From Combretum micranthum (lineage: Eukaryota > Streptophyta > Magnoliopsida > Myrtales > Combretaceae), in assembly GCA_024138025.1 (NCBI GenBank), contig JAMXBD010001367.1, positions 124,001 through 188,000 of the forward strand: a DNA stretch of 64,000 nt, written 5' to 3'. Below, one piece after another: positions 1-12,386 of the stretch. The notes beneath the pieces were generated by a model. The model did not search any database and was not told the DNA's origin. It saw only the letters and a program-made list of their open reading frames with translations. The position numbers and the translations under genes are program-made. Positions within the stretch are counted from its first letter, which is position 1. Each line of letters begins with the position of its first letter.

Positions 1-450
1 GGTTATAGAAGGTGATGAGCCTAAAACCACATGTGTCAAGAGGTATGGTACTTTTGAGTTCCTTCTAATGCCACTTGGATTCACAAATGCTCCCGCTACT
101 TTCTCTACACATATGAATAGAGTCTTCGCTCTATTCCTTGATTAGTCTGTGGTAGTATATCTTGATGACATGATGGTCTATAGTAACTCCCTAGAGGAAC
201 ACATGAATCACCTTCAAGTGGTATTCTAGGTGTTACAGGAGAATGAGTACTATGTTAAAAGGGAGATATATGCATTTGCCCAAGAGGAAGTGGTGTTCCT
301 AACGCATGTGATAAGGCAAGGAAAGATACGAATGGATAGTAAGAAGGTATGTATAATACGAGATTAGAGAGAACTTACGAAACCCACAAAGATGAGGTCA
401 TTTTTGGGTCTAGTGAATTATTATGTACTTAAAGATAGTTGCCCCCTTGA
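1..450 (+). pseudogene. Reverse transcriptase remnant (gypsy element 1)
   Basis: Translation gives the gypsy RT block ending in [12 protein letters not shown], followed by VVYLDDMMVYS, which holds the YxDD catalytic motif (as YLDD). It continues into the conserved EHMNHLQVVF region and then SFLGLVNYY at the RT/RNase H boundary. In-frame stops (for example TAG at about 142) and shifts break it. The N-terminal part lies before the window. It belongs to the same element as the RNase H, integrase and chromodomain that follow. Confidence 0.85.
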
Positions 451-910
451 TAGGTCTCCTAAAGAAAAGTGCACCCTGGTACTACGGTTTAAAATGTCAG
501 GAAGCCTTTGATACTTTAAAAAGAGCTACTGTAAAGGAACTAGTCTTGGCACTTCTTAACTTCATGAAGCCCTTTAAGGGATATACTCATGCTAATGACT
601 TTGCTATTGGTGGTGTCTTAATGCAAAACAAACGTTCGGTGGCCTTTGAAAGTCGAAAGCTAAATGAGACAAAAAGGAGGTACGCGGTGCATGAAAGAGA
701 GATGACAACTATGGTACATTGCCTATGATTTTGGAGACACTACTTACTTGGTAGGAAATTCGTAGTCAAGACGGATAACATTGTAACAAGCTATTTTCAA
801 TAGCAAGTTTTCTTGGCAAAATATGACTTTGACTTAGAATGTAAGCGAGGAAGGACGAATGTGGTTGTATATGCCTTGAGCCAAAGAACAGATTTGGCTA
901 CCATTAGTAG
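423..910 (+). pseudogene. RNase H-like domain remnant (gypsy element 1)
   Basis: The segment carries the RT-linked RNase H signature: PLIGLLKKSAPW, then CQEAFDTLKRA, then THANDFAIGGVLMQ, RSVAFESRKLNETKRRYAVHE and, after a stop at 726-728, FWRHYLLGRKFVVKTDN. The catalytic Asp of the usual T-D-AS-D motif has changed here (THAND). It leads in a shifted frame to the L-Q-R end of RNase H (VVYALSQRTDLA). The segment is a defunct part of the polyprotein. Confidence 0.8.
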
Positions 911-1089
911 ACCAGAAAGTGGTCTAATTGATAGAATCTATGTTGCTGTGGAGGAAGACGAGATGGCAAGAGCATTACTTAATCAGTGTAGAAAAGGGAA
1001 GACTCAAAGGTTTTGGGAAGAAAGTGGATTTATTTACACCAAAGGGCAAAGAGTGTATGTACCTTGCTCATCAACACTACAAAAAGATA

Positions 1090-2094
1090 TTGAAGGAGTG
1101 TCATGACTCCAAGTGGGCTGGATGTCTAGGTATACATCACACCCAAACACCAGTTAAGGAAAAATGCTTTTGGTCACACCCGACAGGAGGATGTGGAAAA
1201 TTATGTTAGAACCTGTCTTGTTTGTTAGCAGGTTAAAGTAGAACACAAAGTACTACTAGGGTTGTTGGAGCCTCTACCAATTCCAGAACAACCATGGAGA
1301 GTGTTTCTATGGATTTCATTGTTAGTTTGCTAAGGTCGAAGAGATATGACATAATAATGGTCACGGTTGATCGATTCTCTAAGTATACTACCTTCATCCA
1401 AGCAACTAAGGAGTGCTCATCCGATGAAGCAGCTCAATTATTCTTAAAGCAAATAGTGAAGTATTAGGGCCTTCCAAAGAACATCGTGAGTGATCGAGAT
1501 GGACAATTCACAAGCAAGTTTTATAACGAATTATTTAGACTATCAGGGTTATAACTGAACTTTTCAACCAGTCTTCACCTTTAGAGGGACGGGCAAACAA
1601 AGCGGGTCAATGCACTGGTGGAATTCTATCTAAGGCATTTTGTGGAACTAATCAGCATGACTGGGCCAAGCTATTAGATGTGGTACAGTTCTCTTTCAGC
1701 TTGCAAAAAAAATGAACCTATAGGTCAAAGCCTATTTGAGATTGTCTTAAGAAGGCAACCTTTGACTCCTAATACCATCGCCTCAAGATACACATGAATT
1801 AGCCCATTAGGATATAAGTTTGCTAGAGAATGGCAGGAGAATCAAGATTTAGCTTGGGCACACTTGAGTAGAGCTATCAAAAGAATGAAGAAGTTTGTTG
1901 ACAAGAAGCGAAGACCTGTAGAATATCAAGTAGAAAACCAAGTCCTCATCAAGTTACACCCTATTCAAAAGACTAAGGGTAAGCTCCATATGAAATTGAT
2001 GCAAAGGTATGAGGGTCCTTTTATAATGCTAAAACGAGTGGGCCAAATTGCCTACAAGCTAGACTACTCAAGTTTCATCCGATCTTCCATGTGA
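1090..2094 (+). pseudogene. Integrase remnant (gypsy element 1)
   Basis: A zinc-binding HHCC region is visible in pieces around 1110-1230. The core begins MDFIVSLLRSKRYDIIMVTVDRFSKYTTF (about 1310-1390) and continues LPKNIVSDRDGQFTSKFY (about 1470-1530), covering the first two catalytic Asp residues of the DDE triad. The stretch around the expected Glu is scrambled. The C-terminal region (1864-2094) reads KKFVDKKRRPVEYQVENQVLIKLHP and YEGPFIMLKRVGQIAYKL, the GPY/F module of gypsy integrases. Several stops and shifts make it non-functional. Confidence 0.82.
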
Positions 2095-2378
2095 GTATGC
2101 TCAAGCCGTACCATGACGAGAAAGAAGATCCAAAAAGGATGATATCTCATCAGGCTCTGACTGGGGTTAGGAGTCCCTATGATAAAGAGATAAAAAGAAT
2201 CATAACTGATAGATATGTTCGATGCCGAAGTCAAAAGCCTAAACAGGAATACATGATCATTTGGAAAGGATTACCAGAGACTGAAGTAAGTGAGGAACCA
2301 ACAGAGACCCTATGGCAATTTGAAGACCTCATCAATAGGTTCCATGAGGAGGATGAGGCGAGGTCATTGCCAAATTGA
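2091..2378 (+). pseudogene. Integrase C-terminal chromodomain (gypsy element 1)
   Basis: This 95-codon stretch is open throughout. It starts with the end of the integrase (MLKPYHDE) and contains a chromodomain-like block, EYMIIWKGLPETE...TLWQFEDLINRF. The aromatic and W-x-x-E-x-L-x-x-F positions are typical of chromodomains appended to chromovirus integrases, which bias integration towards modified histones. It overlaps the preceding integrase frame by four bases (ATGA), which probably reflects a frameshift rather than a designed junction. The polypurine tract follows within 10 bp. Confidence 0.78.
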
Positions 2379-2379
2379 A

Positions 2380-2389
2380 CGAGGGGAAA
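2380..2389 (+). other. Polypurine tract of gypsy element 1
   Basis: CGAGGGGAAA lies directly before the TG that opens the LTR, as expected for the plus-strand primer of reverse transcription. Confidence 0.7.
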
Positions 2390-2783
2390 TGTCATGGACC
2401 TTTGCAGATGGGAAAAATTCATGAGGTTCATTCCTAGAAGTTCTAGAAGACTGCAAAAATTCAAAAAATGTAAAGATACATTGTACTATAGTTGTAAGGT
2501 AGGTGAATGTATCTATCACTGGTTGGTAGGATTTAATTGTAACCATTAAATCAAGTAAATCTTGGCCATCCATTTCAAGAGGCCACTTGTATATATTGGG
2601 GTGACCCCCTTGGTTGTAAATCCATCCAGACATTGAGTGAATATCATTACATATAGAGTTTCTCTCTCTGCTTTTTCTCTATAAGTTCTTGTGTGGGATC
2701 TTTAAGCTGAACTTAGCTTTTTAGTCTAAGATTAGAGCGCTAAGTGCCACATAGGTTCATTAAAAAATTCTAAGCTAGTGACA
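2390..2783 (+). repeat. 3' LTR of gypsy element 1 (394 bp)
   Basis: It starts TGTCATGGACC right after the polypurine tract and ends TAGTGACA, so it begins with TG, ends with CA and has the 5-bp ends TGTCA/TGACA in inverted orientation. The matching 5' LTR is outside the window, so the 3' boundary rests on the terminal inverted repeat only. A CT-rich stretch at 2657-2690 may be the leader region. Confidence 0.65.
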
Positions 2784-3659
2784 CAAGTAAGGCTATGCAA
2801 AGAAAAAAAAAAAAAAAAAAGGACTGAATTGTGAATTGGACCACACTAAAATTTTAGTTCTTTTTTTAAAATGGTTTAGTTCACGGTTTGGTTCAAAGAA
2901 AGAAGAATGATTCATGGTCCGATTCAAGCCCTCGAACAGAACCATATGGTTTTAATCAAATCAAATCATTTTATATATTAAAAAAATTAAACTTAGTGTT
3001 TCTCATTGTAATTATTTTATACAAAATTAATTATATACTAAAATTTTGTTTAGATATGTATCTTTCTAGAAAATTAATTAGATTCGGTATATCACATTTT
3101 AATTGTTATAGTGTGTTTGCAAACAAAATAATTTTTATGTTTTAGGCTTGATGATAATATTTGGATAACATAATATCGATTAAAAGCATGACGAATTAAA
3201 GTTTATGCCTCGTATTAGGATAGCATAATTTATAGAAATATATATATTATCGTAGTTCAGGATAATTTAATGAAATGAAAGCAATATATGATTATAGCTT
3301 TATGATGAATAAAATCTCTCCTCATTATAAGTTTTATATATTTATTTGGGTAAATAGTTAATTTTAAACATTGTTGTTTATATTTATATTAGTGATAAAA
3401 GAAAATATGTGATTGAAAACACTCAATAGAATTTCTTTATATTAAAAAAAAAGGTTTGGACCACTAATCAAACTGTTTTTTTTTTTTTTTGGTTGACAAA
3501 ATATACAAACAAAACCATATAATTAGATTCTGATTAAAAAGAATAAGAAAACCTTATTGTTATGGTTTGATTTAATTCGATTTGAATAGCGAATTGTAAT
3601 GTACACATTGTCAATCCAAACAGGCATTGACAATGCTACTGTTATTGATTTCATAATAT
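2784..3659. other. AT-rich spacer, no gene seen
   Basis: It holds a poly(A) run (about 2801-2820), a stretch rich in GGTTTGGTTC-like words (2870-2960 and 3450-3600) that may be the worn ends of a small transposon, and no credible reading frame. I could not resolve terminal inverted repeats. Confidence 0.5.
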
Positions 3660-4540
3660 CGAATATTTTTTTTCCTTATAGATTTATTATATATTTGATT
3701 GATTGAATAATTAATTTTTAAGATTATAAAATGAATTATTGTAATATCTTTTACAAATTAAAATAATAATTATTTTTTTAATCTTTTATAATATATATCC
3801 CCATATTTATTCATTATACGATGCTAAATCACATCAAGTAGTTATATATTTCTCTAATTTTTAATTTATTTCCACATTAATCCCATTTTGCAAACCGATC
3901 AAGCTATAAATACATTATGATCGTAAATTTTAAAGCGTTGAAAAACTTAGTTTAATTGAATTGCACACCTGGAAAATGAAAGAAGATTAATGGAATAATT
4001 AAGAAAAAAATTTGGAAAAAAAGAGCAAAAAAAGTACAATTGAATGGTATTAAAGATGAATTAAAGAAATGTAGAATTAAAGAGATAAATTTTTATCTTT
4101 GTTTAGATAGATAAATTTATATTTACCTGCAATGTAAATATAGATACAGGTAAATATAGATACAAAAATATTTTTATATGGAGTCATAAAAAGGTAAGGT
4201 GTAATTTAGGACTATATTTGGGCAATATCACATTTAGTAACTAAGTTTCTCTCATTATTGGGATAAACTATTTGGAATTTAAAAGTGTTGAATTTTATAC
4301 TCAAATTTTTCTCATCTTTAACTTTTTCTATTTTTATAATTAAGTACCTGAATTTTTTATTTTTAATTGATTATCTAACCTTGTAAATAATGTTAAAATG
4401 ATTATAAGTAATGGATTGATACTTTTAGATATCATATAGTTAATTATAAAGATAGCTAAAGTTCAAACCCAATTTTGTTTACACATTAATTATTTTATTT
4501 TTGAACATATAGTTTATATGTGATATGCAAATAATTTGAC
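3660..4540. repeat. Diverged duplicate block, copy 1 (partner 23760-24640)
   Basis: Reading along both blocks in the same direction gives collinear matches: AGCTATAAATACATTATGAT against TGCTATAAATATATTGTGAT, ACAATTGAATGGTATTAAAG against ACAATTGAATGGTATTAAAA, AATGTAGAATTAAA in both, then TTGGGC.A.ATCA.ATTTAGTAA, and so on for roughly 850 bp. The copies differ by many substitutions and small indels. Copy 2 has a SINE that is absent here. The block may be a segmental duplication or two copies of an unrecognised element. Confidence 0.65.
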
Positions 4541-5383
4541 TTGAGATGGTGACAGAAGCAATTGTAAGTGATGCAAAAGGATTCATCAAGAGTAATTGAC
4601 GATTTGGGAATTATTTGGCTGTGAGAAATGATTTAATATACGTAGTATATAAATACCAATCAAATAGGTAAAATTGGTTTTGAAAAGTACTGATCGTAAA
4701 TCTATGTGTGTTAAAAATTGGTGAGTACTTACATAATTATTAAACTCATGATTCTACGTAAAATTGTTCGAGGGCCTACAGAATTGAAATGTAGACTCTA
4801 AACCTATAGATGTAAGATTCTACAACTTATGTAAAATAGTTTAAAAAATTATGAAGATACTTACAAAAGTCCTAAAAGACTTACAATACATAATCGATGG
4901 GAAAAAAAAAAACCTTTTCTTTTTCATAATAACTTGTAATCCATAATACAATATATGTAAGAGCGAATAGAGTCAAAATTAAGTTATTTTCTCTTTATTT
5001 TGATTGCAAGGAGTTACAAATCAAAGAAGAATAAAATTTTTCAACTTATCTTAAATGCTTAATTATATAAATGAAAAAAATAAGTTTTTTTTATTCCATA
5101 TGTGGGATTATGATATCCCTTGTGCAACATTTAGGGTGAGTTTTACTTTTGAAAATTTGTTTCCCGTAAGGGACATTTTGATGTCGAAGATATGCATTCA
5201 ATTACTTGAATGGGTTTTCATACTCCCAACTCTTCATTAGTTTATCTTGTTGTGTTGATTGATATAATTGATGTGATTTTGCTTAATTGAATGAAATTCA
5301 TCTATTTTTCTAAAGGAAAAAACTTTACAATAACAACTCAACTTGAATGAATTTCACAAAAGTAGATTTTTTTTTTTTTTTTT

Positions 5384-5418
5384 GGGAGGTGGGAATGGGG
5401 ATGCAGGGGGGTAGGGGG
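5384..5418 (+). other. G-rich tract fitting a G-quadruplex pattern
   Basis: Five runs of three or more G separated by loops of 2-5 bases, directly after a run of T. This fits G3+N1-7 repeated four times, in otherwise AT-rich DNA. Whether it folds is unknown. Confidence 0.6.
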
Positions 5419-5849
5419 TTGTTGAAGGGAAGAGGTAAAGAGAGATTGTGAAGCCAAAATTGAAATGCAATATGGAAAATGTATCATTTTAATAGTTGAT
5501 AAGCTTGTAAAAAACAGTTGTACTCTTTATATTTTGGCACGTTTATCTGAAATTGTTGAAATCCATAAATTTAGTTAAAAACATACGATTAATATAAGTT
5601 TATATGTAGACTCAGTTGAAATCATAAGATTTTATAAGAAAACGATTTTATATACGAGTCAATTCGAAAAGACCTCCTAAAATCATAAATTCATAGAATT
5701 ATATGGATAAAATCACGATTTTGACAACTATGGATACGTATATGTCACTGTCCATACTAGTATCTATCGTTGTTAAATTTTATATAGATATTTGATAAAT
5801 ATTGTAGAATAGTAGTATTCATAATAATAAAGTTTGAAATCAAGGTGGA

Positions 5850-5882
<33 letters not shown>

Positions 5883-5916
5883 AACAACGACAACAACAAT
5901 GACGACGATGATGATA
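5850..5916 (+). repeat. Short tandem repeat (ACAACG/ACAACA then ACG/ATG)
   Basis: Repeated CAACGA units change to CAACAA and then GATGAT triplets over about 67 bp; simple-sequence DNA. Confidence 0.85.
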
Positions 5917-5973
5917 AAGATGTGCAAAGAGCTCAATGAGATTCACTATAATATTTACGAAAAGGAGGATGTG

Positions 5974-6452
5974 TGTTAGGGTTGCTCTTAATGATAAAGC
6001 CCAGCCAACTATCTTGTTTATACCTTAGGTATAAAAACCCCTCTTATTATCTTTAATTCCTTTTGCCTCTCTTATGATAAGGCGAGCTCTCTAGGCTCTT
6101 CTAATTCTCTACTAAAATAAGAGTTAGAGTTTCTTTTTTCTAATTTTTTTATTACTCTTATGAGGTAATGGATGGAATGGAAGATATCAAGAATGGTTGG
6201 CCTTTAAGCTAGCGGCAGCTTCTTCAATTACAAAGGATGATTTTTTTCTAGAAAAGGGTTCTTAATTATTTGTTTTTCCCTTTCTTTTTTATTTATACTT
6301 GTTATTGATTGTTTGATACAACTATTTAGTAGTTACAAATATGTTATCTATAACTACAATTTGACTTAGTTCCTATTACAAACTGATGTAACTCTTAGTT
6401 TTATTACATAATCTTCTACTAACTAAGTTGTTTCTAGTTATGAGTTGCAACA
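5974..6452 (-). repeat. 3' LTR of family-A element, minus strand (479 bp)
   Basis: In the forward direction it starts TGTTAGGGTTGC and ends GTTGCAACA. Its reverse complement aligns along its length with the LTR at 19835-20311 (477 bp) and with the part-LTR at 14357-14745. Shared landmarks include GTATCAAACAATCAA and TATAAATAAAAAAGAAA. A purine-rich tract and the words CTTGAGGACAAGG (read on the minus strand) lie just inside it, as in many plant gypsy elements before the 3' LTR. Confidence 0.82.
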
Positions 6453-7347
6453 ATTTCTCTTCCTCTTGAAAACGACCTTGTCCTCAAGGCTGAAATCTTC
6501 AACGTCCTCCTAGATGATATTCGCTAGCATAATTCCCGTCTTTGTCCATATGATGCCGATGAAATCGAATCCTTTTCAATGTGTGTCTCATGTACTTAGG
6601 ACATAGCAATGATGTCCTTGAATTGATTTTGAAATCGACTGTGTAAGCCTCAGATTTCTTTGTTAATCAAGCTTGACTTCGAGAATCGAATTGAAAACCG
6701 AAACCCCAAACCGGAATAGCTAAGGTTAGAAAGAAACCTAGAAATCCTAAGTCCAGCTTCACCGAGAATAAACCATAGGACTTCTGAGAGCAAGTTGATC
6801 TAGGTTGTTGTTCTAAAGAATATATTGAGACATAAAAAGATCAGTTTTCGAGAAATTATCTGTTTCGAACTCGATCGAGATCCATTCCGGAAAACCAGGC
6901 CTCGGGACTTGAAATTAAAATTTTTTTTCAGAATACACTTTAAGACCAGAATTTAATAAGGAATTCAAAAATATATTTATTATAATTTTTCGATTTATGA
7001 AATTACAGTTATAGCCTTTTTATCGTATTTTTTTTACTAACCGGTGATTTAATTGTCTAATCTACTATTCACAAGTACAAGCCTATACCCTACTCATACT
7101 CACAAGCCACACCCCTACTCTTACATCTTTACAATCTAACCTTACCTCATTAAATCATATTCCTTACATTTACTTTTCCAATACGTTTTATTACTTAAAT
7201 TACTTTATTAAATTTGAATTTTTCTACGCAAAACAAACTCATTCTCTCCCTCTCTCTCTTTAGCCGGCGCTACCCCCCTCCCATTTCCCTCTCATTTGTT
7301 TTATTTTCTTCTTTTATGTAATCACACAAAACCCTAATCCAATTTCC

Positions 7348-7355
7348 TATATAAA
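7348..7355 (+). promoter_or_regulatory. TATA-like box in LTR O
   Basis: TATATAAA is followed by TTTATACC and a pyrimidine-rich leader, the usual arrangement of a plant LTR promoter. The start site is not visible. Confidence 0.5.
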
Positions 7356-9029
7356 CGCCTTTATACCTTTACCATTTCACTTTCCTTTCTTTTTTCACAA
7401 AAATCAACTTTTAGAAAAGTTTTTCTCTCCTCTCTCTCCCTCTTCTTGTTGCTGTGAGCCCCCTCCCTCATACACACACACACGCACACTTTTGTTTTTC
7501 TTCAAGTCCTCTTGTCTTACAAGCTTAATAGGTATAGATCTATACGCTATTACCACAAAAACATGTAATGGCAAGATCATTCATGTGTGGATTCACAAAA
7601 AAATTCCCATAAGCTTCATGCTAGGGATATGAAATCAATAAAACATGATGATCAAACCATCACAAGTTGTGGATCTTATGTTTTAAGCTCATATTTTGTC
7701 ATGATCATAATATATGTTCATATAGTGATGATCATATGTAGAAATCTTACTACTACATTGTTATCATAATAGTATACTTCATTTCATGTATCTAGCATGA
7801 TCATCACACTAAGATCTAGCTTCTAAACATCCATCCTTTATATGTCATTTGAGATCTCATGCATTTATTTTGTTTAGAATGAATAAATGGCCATAAAGAT
7901 TTTGTCTTATGTAAATGAATGTTTTGTTTATTTCTAAAAGCAGGGATATTTATGAAGATGAGCCAACAAACTCAAGAACAAATTTTGTTTCATCAAAATA
8001 AACTTTTGTAAATTCGGATGGAAAAAGAGTTATTGAAAACCTATTTTTCAACTCTAAAACATGAGTTTTATGTGAAAAATGAAGGGCTTATGGAATAGGT
8101 ATCAATACAAGATGATTTTGATAAGTTAATAGTAGATCTACTAAGAGAAATTTATCAAACAAGAAATATTTACAAGATAGAAAATTTGGATCTTATGTTA
8201 GTTACATGAAAGTCGTAACTAGGAAAAGAGGGTAAGTAAACACCTATTTGTCAAACCCAAAATAGAAGTTTTATTAAAGAAATGAAGTCCTTAGGGGATA
8301 AGAATAGTGGGGCCTTAATTTTTAAAGTATCAAATGAGTTTTTCTTAAAGAAATCACCTCAAAATCATTTTTATGAAATTCGGATATAGGAATAGCACAT
8401 ATTTAAACACTTATTTACAAAATGTAAAATGAGGATTTTTGTTGAAAAATGAAGACCTTAAGAAATAGATATAGTAAAGACTTAATTTTAGCAAGAGTAA
8501 ATAAATTTTATGAAGGAAAATCTCTAAAACAAGTGTGATTTGTCAAGAACACAAAACTAGTCTTGCTAAGTTAGGTATTCATGACATCTTGTAAAGTAGA
8601 AGCTTTCTAAAAATATTCTTCTAATAAAATATCATCAAGAACATATATATAGGAAGCTCATGACATACCATTTATGATAGTAACTTGTTAATATTATATG
8701 CATATTTGGCATGGAGAGTAGAAACATCATAACTTTTCACAAAAACAATTTCGAAAATGGATGTTTGGCTACTAATCAGAACTGATCTAAACTTTTCGAG
8801 ACTTAAAAATTTTTCAAAACTAAGATATTATGTTAGAATTAGATAGGTCTTTCAAAGTAGATAGGAATCGGTATATAAATTGCGAAATTCTGAGTTAAAA
8901 TAACCAAGTTATGGCCGTTTTAAGTTATAATTTCTATTAATGAAGAGAATTACGAACTTAATAGTTTTTATGAAATAAAATGGGTTAGATATGAGTTGCA
9001 ATACTCATTTGGGTAATTGTTTCATTTAG

Positions 9030-9098
9030 GTGACTTGGATCTTGAGGATTCGTTACCACTAGACTATTATCACTAAGAGACCGGTGATCTATGGCCGA
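9030..9098 (+). other. Mini-exon-like segment in LTR O
   Basis: A 3' splice-site-like TTCATTTAG precedes a 69-bp segment that encodes D-L-D-L-E-D-S-L-P-L-D-Y-Y-H then TAA (stop at 9074-9076). It is followed by a GTGAGTATT donor-like sequence. Segments of the same design occur in LTRs E (49873-49935) and F (58230-58293). Splicing itself cannot be shown from sequence. Confidence 0.5.
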
Positions 9099-11764
9099 GT
9101 GAGTATTGTTTCATAATTTCATTTCTTGATTGTGTTTGTAGTGATTAGTTGTACTAGAATATGAGGCAAAAGATAAAAATGGATTTGCATGATAGGTGTA
9201 AAGACCCGACATGCTCAATTCTCAAATTAAGCACACCAAGTCCCCAACCACGTATAACTCTTACGAATTATACGTAAGGTTGTCTTAAAGGAAGGTGTTT
9301 ATGTTGAACATTGCTAAACCAATTTTAATCTAAGAAATCATTTAGTTAGATTCTGGCAACAACTGGATTTAGCAGCGGAAAATAAACTTTAATAAAAACG
9401 TTTCTACATAAAAGCATTTCAAACTTCCACTATTAAAAGTGGAAAAGCTTTCACTTTGATAAATATTTACAAAAGATTATTATTTACAAAAACATGGGCA
9501 CTAACAAGCCCTTAAAAGAAAACAAATTTATAATTAAATCCAGTCCTCTTATAAAACAAAACAAAAGAAGAAACAAAATACAAGTAATATCTCGATCCTA
9601 TCACACTTCACTCATTCTCGCATATCTTCAGAATCGCCCAAAACCCGAGACAAATACCATCACATCTATCATCATCACCATCACCATCCTCATCAACATC
9701 AACATCAACAACAATAATAAGAACAACAACATCAACATTCTCCACATCATTATCAAGTCATCATCTCATCATCATCAACACTATCAATACCTGCAAAAAG
9801 AATAACAACAACAAGAATGAGCCGAAGCCCAGTACACAGCAACACAATCACATACGGAGTGACACACGAGCTTAACTAAATGCAAATGCGATAATCACAA
9901 GTTATTATCTTTCTTTAAAGTAACATATCAACACGGGAGTATTCAAACTCCGGACATCAAGGATATTTAGGGGTCCTGAGTAACGATCACAACGCTCAGG
10001 GGGTTGATATAAGCAGTTCGGATACTTATATCTCCTAGATGATATATCCATAAAAGAGAAAATAACTTCATCTAGGGTTAACAGCCGTTACACAACTTCA
10101 CTTATCTTAGTCCATAACATCACTCAGTCCAACTGTTCCCATAAACATTTGAACTAAATCATATTATTTCATTCCAAGCTTAAGCAAACGTTACGCCGAT
10201 ACCGTTTTCCCCATCAGTTACCCGCCGTACCACTTAGGAAAGTCTTATCAAAAGACAGGGGTGGCCTAAGCGCCTAATCTACCGTGCCCCCAATCTGAGC
10301 AAGGTGCTACTCCCCGAACCGGATACCGATCTGCCATCTAGGCCAGATACGGATTTAAATAGCGTAAGAGACATCTAATTCAAACAAAGGTTTAAGTTTT
10401 TCTATATTAAGATTTATTAAAGATATGTCTATCCTAAGCAAAGAACAAACACGTTACTGCGTACCTTATATACGAAATCCAAACAGAGTCTCAGAAGGTA
10501 GAGTAGAAGCTATCTCAGAAGATATATCTCATATCTACCACTGGTTCAAGAAACAACTCTTATAAAAACATAAACCAACATCCACTTCAACAAACTCATA
10601 CAAGAACTTATATCAATTATTCACTAATCTCTAACTCATTTTGTTAAATCCTATTTGATCAGACACTAATGTGGAACCCCACTATGGCTGCGAAGATCGC
10701 CCCGCCAAAATATGGACAGTTCTCCTTTGTCTGTCAAAGTATTTCTTTTCTCTTTATTTATAGTGTTTTATTACAAAAGCATTAACAAAGAATTCACAAA
10801 CCAAAAACATTCATTTTCCAAGTAAACACACATTTGAAACAACATATTCCCCATATTATTCAAAGATCATCCTAATTCATTCATCTAAGCTAATTAATAA
10901 CTATTAACCCATTTTAGCTTAACATTAGCCAAATTGATTAAAATTAGCCATTTGATTCATTTACTAAGTCAAGGTGATTAAACATAGACAATCTAATTCA
11001 TTTTAGCTTAGTAAAGTTCATTAAGTCAAATTGGACTTAGATTAATTACTAATTCATTATATATCTAAGATTTAATCACTTAATCCCAAGTTAGCTTAAA
11101 CCTAGCCAAATTCATCAAAGTTAAACAATAAAATCCATTTTAGTTCATTTAAGTTCATTTAGTCAAGTTGAACCTAGGCTTATTAACTAAGTTCATTTAA
11201 GTTCAAGCTAATCATAAGAACAAATAATAAACAGATCTTAAACTTAGCATGAAGGAAATTCAAATAAAATTCATATAGATACATAAGTCATCATTTATAT
11301 ACTTACCAAGATCATTTAATTTCATTAAGTCATCACAACATCATAAATCAAGCAATAGAAATCATATATACAACATAACTACTTTTAGTTTAATACTCAT
11401 AGAAATTCAATTATTTGTTGAATTTATAAATCTATCTAAATCATAGTTAATTATATCCCTCAATCATTCATTACACATCAAATATCACGTATCTATCTCA
11501 TTTTAGCTCAAAAAGATCCATTTCCTAAGCAAAAACACATTTAACAAACAAAACAAGTTTTTGACTTTGTTTGAAAAATATATCAGTTGGAAAGAAGTGA
11601 AATTTAAGCACTGATACTTTTAGAATTTGCAAAAACTCAAAACATAAAAGTTGTAGATCTCTTTTTAATCTTTTCAACGCAACTTGAATCACTCAAATCG
11701 GAGTTCGTATGAAAAAGTTATGATCAATTTACAAAACAGTGTCGCGTCAGGGAAGAAATCCGCG

Positions 11765-11885
11765 AGCGCTACACCCTTGGCAACGGGGTGTTTTGAAGGC
11801 CGTTTTGACTCAGGGGAAGTGAAATTTTTTGATCCGAGAGCACTACACCCTTGGCAACAGGGGTGTTTTGACAGGTGTAGTGACA
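11765..11885 (-). repeat. Two-unit repeat patch in D1 leader
   Basis: The text around CTACACCCTTGGCAAC..GGGGTGTTTTGA appears twice, at about 11769-11797 and 11850-11871, about 75 bp apart. It sits at the same place in the LTR as the unrelated repeats of D2 and E. Confidence 0.7.
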
Positions 11886-12329
11886 TATTTACGAAATTCC
11901 TTGTTTCAAACACTAATTTTACAAAATTTTTACACTTCAAACCTTCTCCAAAACACTTTACAACCATCATACAACACCCTACATCTATTCTAACATCCTC
12001 AAACATGCATAACTTCACATTCACCACATCAAACATCTCAAACTTCATCAACTTCCATAACTACTATTCATCATCTTCTTCCTCATCAAAACCCAACTTC
12101 CATCAACCATGAAAGCAACAAATACATATATAAACAGCACTCTCAACTCATTTCAACATCAATTCATCAATTAAACAAGTAAACAACAAGTAAAAACAAA
12201 GAGAAATAGAAAACGAAACTTAGCTTTTTGAGTCTACTCATGCAATTGCTTCTCCTTCTTCTTAGGGAAGCTAATTCTACTTGATTCCTCCTTTCCTCTT
12301 ATTGAGTTGAGATTTATGTGTTGATTTGG

Positions 12330-12332
<3 letters not shown>

Positions 12333-12360
<28 letters not shown>

Positions 12361-12386
12361 AGAAGAAGAAGAAGAAGAAGAAGGAA
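12333..12386 (+). repeat. (GAAA)n/(GAA)n microsatellite
   Basis: About seven GAAA units run straight into about eight GAA units. The array lies in the pyrimidine-rich leader of D1 when read on the minus strand. Confidence 0.92.

Larger units (their letters stand above)
1..2783 (+). mobile_element. Ty3/gypsy chromovirus, 3' half (RT to 3' LTR), decayed
   Basis: The window opens inside the reverse transcriptase of an LTR retrotransposon and runs through RNase H, integrase and a chromodomain to a polypurine tract and 3' LTR. The order RT-RNase H-IN-chromodomain is that of Ty3/gypsy chromoviruses. The reading frame is broken many times by stops and shifts, so the copy is dead. The 5' LTR and gag lie outside the window. 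I did not assign a clade; the short LTR would suit Reina-type elements, but that is inference. Confidence 0.88.
4541..5973. other. AT-rich spacer with G-rich tract and short tandem repeat
   Basis: No credible gene. A G-rich run at 5384-5418 and a CAACGA-type repeat at 5850-5916 are listed separately. Frames such as the one at 5055-5240 have no recognisable content. Confidence 0.5.

Noticed and set aside
9494..9805. 103-codon plus-strand frame rich in Ile/Asn/His
   Set aside because: It is a reading of CAT/CAA/ATC-type simple sequence on the strand opposite to D1's orientation.
11684..12112. 142-codon plus-strand frame and its antisense partner
   Set aside because: Lies inside solo LTR D1, includes its repeat patch, and is not conserved as a frame in D2.
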